Source: an uncultured Bacteroidota bacterium (lineage in GTDB: Bacteria > Bacteroidota > Bacteroidia > Chitinophagales > Chitinophagaceae). Taken from it: 6,628 nt of DNA. Below the pieces are notes generated by a model. It was given only the letters and a program-made list of their open reading frames with translations, did no database searches and had not been told where the DNA came from. The stretch's first letter is position 1. Each line of letters starts with the position of its first letter. The DNA is taken from assembly GCA_937928385.1 (NCBI GenBank), contig CALEZD010000110.1:1-6628 (forward strand), written 5' to 3'. The position numbers and the translations under genes are program-made. Below, piece by piece: positions 1 to 5,457 of this stretch.

Positions 1-36
1 AACTAGTGGAGTGCCCGGCAGTTTTTGTGTTTTCAT

Positions 37-46
37 GTCAAAGAGC
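37..46 (-). promoter_or_regulatory. boxA/rRNA-leader-like GCTCTTTGAC
   Basis: On the minus strand these bases read GCTCTTTGAC, followed by ATG. As I recall, short sequences of the type TTCTTTGACAT occur in the leader just upstream of 16S rRNA genes in Bacteroidota, and the E. coli boxA antiterminator has a similar core (GCTCTTTA). If so, an rRNA or tRNA transcription unit would lie to the left of the window on the minus strand. Nothing in the window shows the RNA gene itself, so this is a weak suggestion from a 10-base resemblance. Confidence 0.2.
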
Positions 47-50
47 TTGG

Positions 51-75
51 ATACCCGCTATTTTTTTGCGGGTAT
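51..75. terminator. 8-bp perfect stem-loop, possible terminator
   Basis: ATACCCGC pairs perfectly with GCGGGTAT across a 9-nt T-rich loop. On the plus strand the stem is followed by TATTATT, only a weak U-tract, so it could end a plus-strand gene lying left of the window (a TAG codon sits at 4-6). On the minus strand no T-run follows. It might instead be a structured leader element for minus-strand transcription. The hairpin is certain; its role is not. Confidence 0.35.
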
Positions 76-85
76 TATTAAATGT

Positions 86-101
86 AAATTTACGTAAATT
101 T
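86..101. promoter_or_regulatory. 16-bp perfect palindrome, possible operator
   Basis: The sequence AAATTTACGTAAATTT is identical to its own reverse complement over all 16 bases. It also contains two direct copies of GTAAATTT (84-91 and 94-101) exactly 10 bp apart, about one helical turn. That geometry suits a dimeric DNA-binding protein. The nearby sequence is AT-rich but no convincing -33/-7 promoter could be placed, so the regulated gene is unknown. Confidence 0.4.
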
Positions 102-151
102 GTTGTTTATTACAACTTTATATTTAACAAATATACCGGTATGCTGAGTGC

Positions 152-205
152 CTATCCTCCGTTAATAATTTTCACTGCCGCTTCCAGTTGCTCATCCCTA
201 CCTGC
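152..205 (-). pseudogene. possible C-terminal remnant of a minus-strand gene
   Basis: Read on the minus strand, the sequence just outside the left REP element translates as AGRDEQLEAAVKIINGG followed by TAG (152-154). This has the charged, amphipathic look of a real protein C-terminus rather than random intergenic sequence. The frame stays open upstream through the REP element and into the antisense of the RAYT gene, as far as about position 347, but contains no ATG, and no matching 5' part is visible to the right. It may be the tail of a gene cut off when the RAYT/REP unit arrived, or chance. I do not recognise the family. Confidence 0.25.
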
Positions 206-271
206 TACCGCCAGTTTGCAACTGGTGGTAATAAGTAACGCAAGTTTGTAACTTGCCGCTACATGAGCAGG
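201..271. repeat. REP pair (BIME-like) upstream of and overlapping the RAYT start
   Basis: Two hairpins lie between CCTGCT (201-206) and its inverse AGCAGG (266-271). The first (208-228) has nine pairs including one G-T wobble and a TGC loop. The second (240-256) pairs GCAAGTT with AACTTGC around a TGT loop, with a bulge allowing a further C-G pair. Two REPs in opposite orientation with outward tails is the classic BIME arrangement. The right tail overlaps the start of the RAYT: ATGAGCAGG encodes Met-Ser-Arg, so AGCAGG is both the REP tail and codons 2-3. The REP could therefore influence RAYT translation through its hairpin. Confidence 0.8.
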
Positions 272-814
272 AACTATAAAATGCAGAACCCGGAGGGAAT
301 CTATTTCCTCACTTTTACTGTAATAGGATGGATAGATGTATTCTCAAGGCTTGTATATAAAGAAATACTGACTGATAGCCTAAGGCATTGTATAGCTAAT
401 AAAGGACTACACATCCACGCCTGGGTAATTATGAGCAACCATGTGCACCTCATAGCCAGCGCTGAACATAACAACCTGCCCGATATTGTACGCGACCTGA
501 AGAAGTTCACCAGCAAGAAAATAGTTGAAGAAGTAAGCACGAATCCACAAGAATCAAGACGGGAGTGGATGTTGGCCATTTTCAGGAATGCAGGTAATTA
601 TAACAGGAACAATAAGGAATATCAATTCTGGCAACAATACACCAACAAGCCTGTAGAACTATATAGTAAAGAGCTAATGCAACAAAAACTGAACTATATA
701 CACGATAATCCCGTCGTGGCGGGTTATGTAACCAGCCCGGAATATTACACCTTTAGCAGTTGTGTTGACTACGCCGGGGGTAAGGGTTTACTGGAAATTG
801 ATTTTCTATTTTAG
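263..814 (+). CDS. REP-associated tyrosine transposase (RAYT, Y1/HUH superfamily)
   Basis: This 183-residue protein is a single-strand DNA nuclease of the Y1 transposase (IS200-like) superfamily, RAYT branch. It is predicted to nick and rejoin single-stranded DNA at REP hairpins. The metal-binding HUH motif is NHVHLI with His60 and His62. The catalytic tyrosine is most likely Tyr145 in NYIHDNPVVAGYV. The N-terminus MSRNYKMQNPEGIYFLTF and the C-terminus with FSSCVDYAGGKGLLEIDFLF both match the usual family ends, so it appears full-length and intact. The family pattern favours ATG 263 over the in-frame ATG at 281, although 263 lies inside a REP tail and has no visible Shine-Dalgarno sequence. 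The TAG stop (812-814) falls in the first base quartet of the downstream 66-bp repeat. No accessory or passenger gene accompanies it. I see no own promoter; readthrough from the left is possible. Confidence 0.95.
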   Translation: MSRNYKMQNPEGIYFLTFTVIGWIDVFSRLVYKEILTDSLRHCIANKGLHIHAWVIMSNHVHLIASAEHNNLPDIVRDLKKFTSKKIVEEVSTNPQESRREWMLAIFRNAGNYNRNNKEYQFWQQYTNKPVELYSKELMQQKLNYIHDNPVVAGYVTSPEYYTFSSCVDYAGGKGLLEIDFLF

Positions 815-942
815 TTGTTGTTCAGTTGAAAACTGAATTTATATATAACCACCAGTTGCAAACTGGCGGGAGCAGGTTAGTTGTTGTTCAGTTGAAAACT
901 GAACTTATATATAACCACCAGTTGCAAACTGGCGGGAGCAGG
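811..942. repeat. 66-bp tandem duplication, each unit with two hairpins (REP type)
   Basis: Two adjacent 66-bp units (811-876 and 877-942) differ at a single base (T838 versus C904), and a further TTA (943-945) begins a third period. Each unit has a hairpin TTCAGTT-GAA-AACTGAA (821-837, 887-903) and a REP hairpin with CCAGTT/AACTGG arms, a GCA loop and one internal mismatch (849-869, 915-935), then the tail GGGAGCAGG. The second hairpin is the exact reverse complement of the REP upstream of the RAYT. The near-identity indicates a recent duplication. The stop codon of the RAYT lies within unit 1. Confidence 0.92.
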
Positions 943-971
943 TTAAAACGGGATGCCCGGAGGCTTTATAA

Positions 972-995
972 ATAAAAAGGCCGCCTATAAAGGCG
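972..995 (-). terminator. rho-independent-type terminator of the receptor operon
   Basis: On the minus strand, 32 bases after the stop codon of the TonB-dependent receptor, CGCCT pairs with AGGCG around a TTAT loop (995-982). GGCC follows and then TTTTTATT. A compact GC stem closely followed by a T-run is the expected layout for an intrinsic terminator. The plus strand lacks a T-run after the stem, so termination should work in the minus direction. Confidence 0.6.
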
Positions 996-1026
996 ACCCC
1001 ATTATTACTCAAAAAATTAAACTACT

Positions 1027-3909
1027 CTAAAAGTTATGGCTCACACCCAGGCTGATAGCCCTGCCGGGGTTGATGCTATCAAATATCTGGTCCTGTGCCT
1101 GGTATGACTGGTAGAATTTCTCTACCCTGTCATTCAGCAGGTTAGATATTTTAAAGTCGATTACAGTTTTGCCGTCTTTACCAAATGATTTGTTCAGGCT
1201 GAAGTTCAGGCTGTGGAATGGTTCAGCATAAACATCAGGATACAAACCCACACCTACTATATACAGGGTAGGGCCTTTTACGTTGTAGAACATACCTGCA
1301 TTTAAACCGGTTTTCTGGTTCATGTAACTCAAACCTGCGTTGATAACGTAGGGTGACTGGCCGGCCATATCCCTTGTATTGGATATGGTCTGTCCGTCCC
1401 TTTCATATTCTTTACGGGCTGTGTACTCCAGGTTGGTCATTTGTATCTGGGATTTCACCAATGTCACGTTACCCGAGAACAATAAGTTGGACATGAAAGG
1501 CGAAATAAAGCCTAACTCTTTCCTCAGTTCAAACTCAGCACCGTACAACTGTCCGTTACCCACGTTACGTGCCTGGAACTCCGTACTTGTTTGCTGTGTT
1601 GGTATCCTTACCAGCTCAATTGCATTGTTGAAACCTTTGTAGAATGCGCTTACTGAAACCAGTTCGCTCCTCTCCATAAACATTTCCCAACGCAGGTCCA
1701 GGTTATTAATCAGGGTAGATGTCAACTTACCATTCCAGTCAGGATAGGTGAAGAGGCTACCGTTGAATATCCTGTTCGTAATCGGATCCAGTATCTGGGC
1801 GAAAGACAATTCTTTGAATGAAGGCCTGGCTATTGTTCTGCCATAAGTCAGCCTTATGTTTTGTTTATCCGTCAGGGCGTATATGAAGTTGGCCGAAGGG
1901 AAGAAATCCAGCGCTGATAATACTTCTTCATTTTCCAGGTTTGAGCCGTTCAACGTATCGCCGCTGGCGTATTTCTGGTCGGCACCTGTGTACCTCTGCA
2001 CATAGTTTTCAGCCCTTACTCCCAATACAGTCTTCAGCTTAGGCAGCAGCGACATTTCGTTAGAAACATAAAACGCCGTGTTATTCACATTAGAACTATA
2101 AGCGTTTGGATTGAGTGCCAGGTTGCCCGACTGGTAGTATATTTTATTAGGTGTGTTAGGATAAATATTTTCAGGATTCAGCACCTGGTTGGGGTCTGCA
2201 TGAGACCATGACTGTGTGCCCAGGAACTGGATATCAAAAAACAGGATTTCATAATCCCTCTGTTTGTAGGTATGGCTACCACCAAATTTCAATACTGCTT
2301 CCCTGTCCATTATTTTGTAGTTCCTCGCTACATCTAACTTGGCAGTAGCGTTCAACTCATCCAGGTAACGCCATATACGGCTGGGGTTACCACCCGCACC
2401 TGCCAAAAAGGTTGGATTGTCGGGGTTAGTAACCGTAAAGGCGGTTTTACGAATATCGGGGTCGTTTGAAGTGGACCATGTAGGGGACAATTTCCAGTTT
2501 ACCTGCCATTTGTTCTCGCCCAGTGTATGGTCGCCGGCCAGCATGGCGTTTGTCAACGAACGCTGATTGTACTCCAGGTTGTGAGAAACAGCTTTGTAGC
2601 CGGACTGGCCTACCGCAGCACCATCGTTATCTATATTGAACAAACCGGCTCTTTTTGTACCGCTTTGCAACCTCATACCGGTTAACCTGAATTTTGATTT
2701 CTGTGTTTTATATGCAAGCCCAGCCAATCCGCCTAAGAGTGTAGCGTCTTCAGACACTTCACCTTTTTGTATAGTGGCATAGCGCAGGTCATTGATAGAT
2801 GATTCTGAAAACCTTTGGTATTCTCCATAGGTTACATCATCGTAATAAGTATAAGATTTCTTATAAGACAAAGAGAAGATGTAACCCAGGCTTCTTTTCT
2901 TTTCACCTTTCAGTTGGTACTGGTTGCCCAGTGTCAGGCCGGCACCATAGTCAACAGGGCTGGTAGCCCTGCTTACACCCAGCTCGGGGTTAAAACTCTT
3001 TACAAACTGATTTACTTCCTCTTTAGAAGCTCCGCTTACGGGCGTAGGTATTTTTACCGGGTCGGTTGCAGGCAGCGCGCGCGTGCCATCATCAAAGCCC
3101 AGAAAATCGGTTTTGCCACCTTTGTAAGTAAGGTTATCAGCGTTCAGATGCATCTGCGGATTGTAACCCGCATCTACTGATACTTTAAATATTTTTTGCT
3201 CAGGGAAGGCTTTGGTTTCTATATCTACCAGGCCGCCTGTGAAGTCAGCCGGCAGTTCGGCCGAAAAGTTTTTGTGTGCGATAATGTTATCTATCAGGTT
3301 GGTAGGGAAAATATCCATCTGCAGACTGTTCTTGTCAGGGTCCAGTCCCGGTATTACAATACCATTCAAGGTAGTGCGTGTGTACCTGTCTCCGAGGCCG
3401 CGTACATAAATGTATTTACCATCCTCTATACTTACACCGGTTACCCTCTTGGATGCTTCGATTGCAGTACCATCGCCAACCAGTTTCATCTGGTCGGCAG
3501 ATATACCGTCCATGATAGAAGTGGACCTTCTTTTCATAGCTATCAGGGCACTTTCGTTGGTGCGTATAGCCTCAGCCTTTACCACCACTTCTTCCAACTG
3601 GTTGCCCGATGGTTTCAGTTGAATATTTTTCAGTATGCTTACTTCATCATCTTTTACAGTAATACCTTCGATATTCACAGGCTGGCATCCTATGCACTTA
3701 ACCTCGATATCGTGTACGCCTGATTCAATAGCAATAGAAAACTCTCCATCCAGGTCAGTCACCGTACCAATAGTGGTGCCTTTCACCTGTACAATTGCAG
3801 ACATCAACGGTTGGCCCATTTCATCAATTACCGAGCCCCGGATTGTTCCTTTTGCCAAAGCTGCTATACTGATACAACAACTTAAGATGAATAATAATGT
3901 AGATTTCAT
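1027..3909 (-). CDS. TonB-dependent outer-membrane receptor with carboxypeptidase-D-like N-terminal domain
   Basis: This 960-residue protein is an outer-membrane active transporter powered by TonB-ExbBD. Residues 1-19 form a signal peptide (cleavage likely after ALA, before KG). Residues about 21-100 are a carboxypeptidase-regulatory-like beta-sandwich (GTIRGSVIDEMGQPLMSAIV onward), as usual in Bacteroidota receptors. QLEEVVVKAEA (104-114) is the probable TonB-box region. The plug follows at about 130-240, with YIYVRGLGDRYTRTTLNG (167-183) and ELPADFTGGLVDIETK (218-233). The remainder is a 22-strand-type barrel ending in the aromatic C-terminus GVSHNF expected for BAM-dependent assembly. It lacks SusC hallmarks and resembles the receptor class with PGLDPDKNSLQMDIFPTNLI that, as I recall, accompanies beta-helix lipoproteins. 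It is the second gene of the operon, 127 bp after the lipoprotein. An oddity is a CIGC pair (Cys72, Cys75) in the N-terminal domain. The substrate cannot be deduced. Confidence 0.96.
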   Translation of the reverse strand: MKSTLLFILSCCISIAALAKGTIRGSVIDEMGQPLMSAIVQVKGTTIGTVTDLDGEFSIAIESGVHDIEVKCIGCQPVNIEGITVKDDEVSILKNIQLKPSGNQLEEVVVKAEAIRTNESALIAMKRRSTSIMDGISADQMKLVGDGTAIEASKRVTGVSIEDGKYIYVRGLGDRYTRTTLNGIVIPGLDPDKNSLQMDIFPTNLIDNIIAHKNFSAELPADFTGGLVDIETKAFPEQKIFKVSVDAGYNPQMHLNADNLTYKGGKTDFLGFDDGTRALPATDPVKIPTPVSGASKEEVNQFVKSFNPELGVSRATSPVDYGAGLTLGNQYQLKGEKKRSLGYIFSLSYKKSYTYYDDVTYGEYQRFSESSINDLRYATIQKGEVSEDATLLGGLAGLAYKTQKSKFRLTGMRLQSGTKRAGLFNIDNDGAAVGQSGYKAVSHNLEYNQRSLTNAMLAGDHTLGENKWQVNWKLSPTWSTSNDPDIRKTAFTVTNPDNPTFLAGAGGNPSRIWRYLDELNATAKLDVARNYKIMDREAVLKFGGSHTYKQRDYEILFFDIQFLGTQSWSHADPNQVLNPENIYPNTPNKIYYQSGNLALNPNAYSSNVNNTAFYVSNEMSLLPKLKTVLGVRAENYVQRYTGADQKYASGDTLNGSNLENEEVLSALDFFPSANFIYALTDKQNIRLTYGRTIARPSFKELSFAQILDPITNRIFNGSLFTYPDWNGKLTSTLINNLDLRWEMFMERSELVSVSAFYKGFNNAIELVRIPTQQTSTEFQARNVGNGQLYGAEFELRKELGFISPFMSNLLFSGNVTLVKSQIQMTNLEYTARKEYERDGQTISNTRDMAGQSPYVINAGLSYMNQKTGLNAGMFYNVKGPTLYIVGVGLYPDVYAEPFHSLNFSLNKSFGKDGKTVIDFKISNLLNDRVEKFYQSYQAQDQIFDSINPGRAISLGVSHNF

Positions 3910-3935
3910 TTGAGTAATAACTTTTTTGAGTAATA
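3910..3935 (-). repeat. direct repeat in the receptor 5' leader, complementary to its 3' region
   Basis: TTGAGTAATA occurs twice on the plus strand (3910-3919 and 3926-3935, period 16), immediately upstream of the receptor start codon on its coding strand. The longer TTTTTTGAGTAATA (3922-3935) has a perfect 14-base inverse at 1003-1016, just after the receptor stop codon, so the receptor mRNA has complementary 5' and 3' untranslated segments. A function is speculative. Confidence 0.5.
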
Positions 3936-3946
3936 TTTATTTATAT

Positions 3947-3984
3947 AGGATTTGGAAAGGGTAAAATCACCCTTTCCAAATCCG
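3947..3984 (-). terminator. perfect 15-bp stem-loop between lipoprotein and receptor genes
   Basis: GGATTTGGAAAGGG (3948-3961) pairs perfectly with CCCTTTCCAAATCC (3970-3983), with one more T-A pair inside and a 6-nt loop (3963-3968). On the operon's strand it is followed by TATATAAATAAATATT rather than a T-run, so it is a poor intrinsic terminator. Better readings are a partial attenuator, or a 3' stabilising hairpin that lets the upstream lipoprotein message accumulate above the receptor message. Such unequal output suits a surface lipoprotein and its transporter. A small AGCT-GAAA-AGCT hairpin lies at 3989-4000 between it and the lipoprotein stop. Confidence 0.6.
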
Positions 3985-4036
3985 TTTTAGCTTTTCAGCT
4001 TATTTATTAATTCTTTTATTCTTTGCATTTTTTAAA

Positions 4037-5254
4037 TTAAAGTCCAGTCAGTGCACCGGCTTTTGAAGCCCATGTCCAACCTAAAACACTTACGTTAGCT
4101 TTACCGGAAGCTGAAGCAGCTACAGTAATACCGGCAGGTACAGGGTTAGTACCGGCATCATAGTCAGCAATATAACTGTCAGCAGTACCTGAACCATTGA
4201 TAACGATGTTCATGTACTTAGTACCGGGGTTATCTTTAGTCCTGTTGATTTTCTGACCGGTAACTACGTTCTTGAAGAAAATGTTCTCCAGGTTAACTAT
4301 AGTGTTCTTGTCAGTGTTAATCAGGTCACCACCTGTTTTTCTGCTATCGTAGTCATTTACCACTGTACCGTTTTTGATAGTGTAAGCCCTTTCCATAGAA
4401 CCTTCAGCACCGTCCAGTTCAAATACGTGGTCGCCGGGAGTAATTACTACGAAATTATCCAGGGTACCGCCCCAAGACTGGTCAGCATCGATAGCGTCGT
4501 CGCCCGAATTCCAAACAATTGCATTCTTAACGCTTACTGTACCGCCAAACCATTCGATACCATCATCCTGGTTGCCTACAACTTCTACGTTTTCGATAAC
4601 AGTACCCGAACCAACACCGGCCAGTGTCAGGCCGTTGATTTCGTTACCTGCACCAATGTTGGCACCACCGTGACGGATAGAGATGTACTTGATAACACCT
4701 GAGTTGTCAGCATCATCGCTGCCACCATACAGGCCGTTCTGGTCAGAAGTAGGGATACCTTCAATCTGGATTTGGCTGGCAGAAGCAGAGATACTTGCTT
4801 TACCGCAAATCAGTACACCACCCCACAGGCCGTTTGCATCAGGAGCCAGGTTGGGGCTGGCAAATTTACCGGCAGCAACATCTTCTTTAGTTATTTCATC
4901 AGCTACAGTAGTGAAGATGATGGGCTTGTCAACAGTACCCTCAGCCATCAGCTTAGCACCCCTGGCTATCAACAGAGCGGTAGCGTTTGCGCCTGTACCT
5001 GCCTGTCCTTTAATAACTGTGCCGGGCTCAATAGTCAGTGTAGCACCTGCCAATACTGCTATCCTGCCACCCAGTACATAAGTTTTGTTGGCTGTCCATG
5101 TTTCGTTAGCAGAAATGTTTTGAGTTACAGTAATAACGTCCGCCTCAACTGGAGTTGGTGTCGGATTTGTTGTGGTTGTCTTTTTATCGCAAGAGAACAG
5201 GCCGATAGTAACCGCGAGCACCAGGGAAGATTTTAAAATGTAGTTCAGTTTCAT
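4037..5254 (-). CDS. beta-helix lipoprotein, partner of the TonB-dependent receptor
   Basis: This 405-residue protein has a lipoprotein signal peptide (MKLNYILKSSLVLAVTIG, lipobox LFSC, lipidated Cys22), then a Thr/Pro linker (about 26-36). From about residue 60 it has the hydrophobic periodicity of a right-handed parallel beta-helix (pectin-lyase-like fold): GRIAVLAGATLTIEPGTVIKG, GLWGGVLICGKA (142-153), VIENVEVVGNQDDGIEWFGG (219-238), VSVKNAIVWNSGDDAIDADQ (240-259). The Asp clusters DDGIEW and GDDAIDADQ sit at successive turns and might bind a cation or ligand; no polysaccharide-lyase catalytic set is evident. The C-terminus VLGWTWASKAGAL looks like a family-typical end, so it seems complete. 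The residues after Cys22 (DKKTTTT) lack a clear Asp/Glu surface-export signal, so surface exposure is uncertain. It is the first gene of an operon with the receptor and probably plays the capturing role that SusD plays for SusC. I know of no settled function for the family. Confidence 0.94.
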   Translation of the reverse strand: MKLNYILKSSLVLAVTIGLFSCDKKTTTTNPTPTPVEADVITVTQNISANETWTANKTYVLGGRIAVLAGATLTIEPGTVIKGQAGTGANATALLIARGAKLMAEGTVDKPIIFTTVADEITKEDVAAGKFASPNLAPDANGLWGGVLICGKASISASASQIQIEGIPTSDQNGLYGGSDDADNSGVIKYISIRHGGANIGAGNEINGLTLAGVGSGTVIENVEVVGNQDDGIEWFGGTVSVKNAIVWNSGDDAIDADQSWGGTLDNFVVITPGDHVFELDGAEGSMERAYTIKNGTVVNDYDSRKTGGDLINTDKNTIVNLENIFFKNVVTGQKINRTKDNPGTKYMNIVINGSGTADSYIADYDAGTNPVPAGITVAASASGKANVSVLGWTWASKAGALTGL

Positions 5255-5271
5255 AAAGTTTTATTTTGTTG

Positions 5272-5279
5272 CAAAAGAA
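5272..5279 (-). promoter_or_regulatory. promoter P1, -7 element of the lipoprotein/receptor operon
   Basis: On the minus strand these bases read TTCTTTTG, one mismatch from the Bacteroidota -7 consensus TAnnTTTG. Transcription would start near 5268, giving a leader of about 14 nt. The three-copy 11-bp-period array ends exactly 8 nt upstream and covers the place of a -33 element, the arrangement expected when an activator substitutes for -33. The inference rests on sequence only. Confidence 0.5.
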
Positions 5280-5287
5280 CATCAGCT

Positions 5288-5316
5288 GTATTACGCGAAT
5301 GTTACTGCATGTTTAA
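5288..5316 (-). promoter_or_regulatory. array A: three 7-bp boxes at 11-bp period (PhoB/OmpR-like operator)
   Basis: Plus-strand boxes are GTATTAC (5288-5294), ATGTTAC (5299-5305) and TGTTTAA (5310-5316), each starting 11 bp after the last. Read toward the lipoprotein gene they are TTAAACA, GTAACAT and GTAATAC, which resemble the TTAACA direct repeats recognised by PhoP of Bacillus. A 7-bp box with 4-bp spacer is also the E. coli Pho box layout. The position just upstream of P1 fits activation. The regulator's identity is an inference. Confidence 0.6.
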
Positions 5317-5367
5317 TTTAAAATGAAGAATTGCTTTTGCGTTTTTAATAGTTTTTGTTGTCATTAA

Positions 5368-5457
5368 TAATATCCCTGTGTATGTCCATCCCAGCTTCAA
5401 ATAAGAGTTGTCAGCATACAGGATTTTCTCTATTGCAAAATTCCAACAGGGATATTA
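5368..5457. repeat. 12-bp perfect inverted repeat spanning the divergent intergenic region
   Basis: TAATATCCCTGT (5368-5379) and ACAGGGATATTA (5446-5457) are exact reverse complements, 66 bp apart. The right arm overlaps the first box of array B and most of its 8-nt spacer to promoter P2, so the left arm is an inverted copy of that promoter piece. It may be a looping or bidirectional operator site, or a relic of an inverted duplication. Confidence 0.5.
5436..5443 (-). promoter_or_regulatory. promoter P2, distal -7-like element on the minus strand
   Basis: On the minus strand this reads GAATTTTG, one mismatch from TAnnTTTG, and is followed by CAA as is P1. It lies exactly 8 nt downstream of the six-box array, the same spacing as array A to P1. 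Transcription would start near 5432 and give a leader of about 178 nt to the lipoprotein gene, passing through array A and P1. The duplicated architecture is the main support. Confidence 0.4.

Larger units (their letters stand above)
200..945 (+). mobile_element. RAYT-REP unit (transposase between inverted REP elements)
   Basis: An intact RAYT gene lies between REP palindromes. The left REP core (208-228) is identical to the reverse complement of both right cores (849-869 and 915-935), and the match continues outward into CCTGCT on the left (201-206) and AGCAGG on the right (871-876 and 937-942). The transposase is thus bounded by inverted copies of a hairpin-plus-tail sequence, the kind of substrate RAYT proteins bind and cleave as single strands. 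No target-site duplication is seen, and none is expected for HUH enzymes. Whether the unit moves as a whole is unknown: RAYTs are usually considered domesticated and mainly spread REPs in trans. The boundaries given are the outer limits of the detectable inverted similarity. Confidence 0.55.

Noticed and set aside
6..251. Plus-strand open frame of 81 residues starting at GTG
   Set aside because: It runs through the 51-75 hairpin, the 86-101 palindrome and two REP hairpins, has no protein-like pattern, and a minus-strand gene tail explains part of it better.
301..579. Minus-strand open frame antisense to the RAYT
   Set aside because: The plus strand encodes a complete RAYT with its HUH motif here; the antisense frame is a by-product of that coding sequence.
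811..942. CRISPR array
   Set aside because: There are only two directly abutting 66-bp units with no unique spacers, and each unit is made of REP-type hairpins next to a RAYT.
949..959. Short CGGG-ATG-CCCG hairpin and its resemblance to TGCCCGG at 12-18 as a target duplication of the RAYT unit
   Set aside because: The shared core is only seven bases, not at the element edges, and HUH enzymes do not make target duplications.
3196..3913. Several plus-strand open frames of 65-175 residues opposite the receptor gene
   Set aside because: They lie wholly antisense to the conserved signal peptide, N-terminal domain and plug of the receptor and show no family features.
4427..5236. Plus-strand open frames opposite the lipoprotein gene
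   Set aside because: The minus-strand frame has a lipobox and beta-helix repeats; the opposite frames are low-complexity mirror images.
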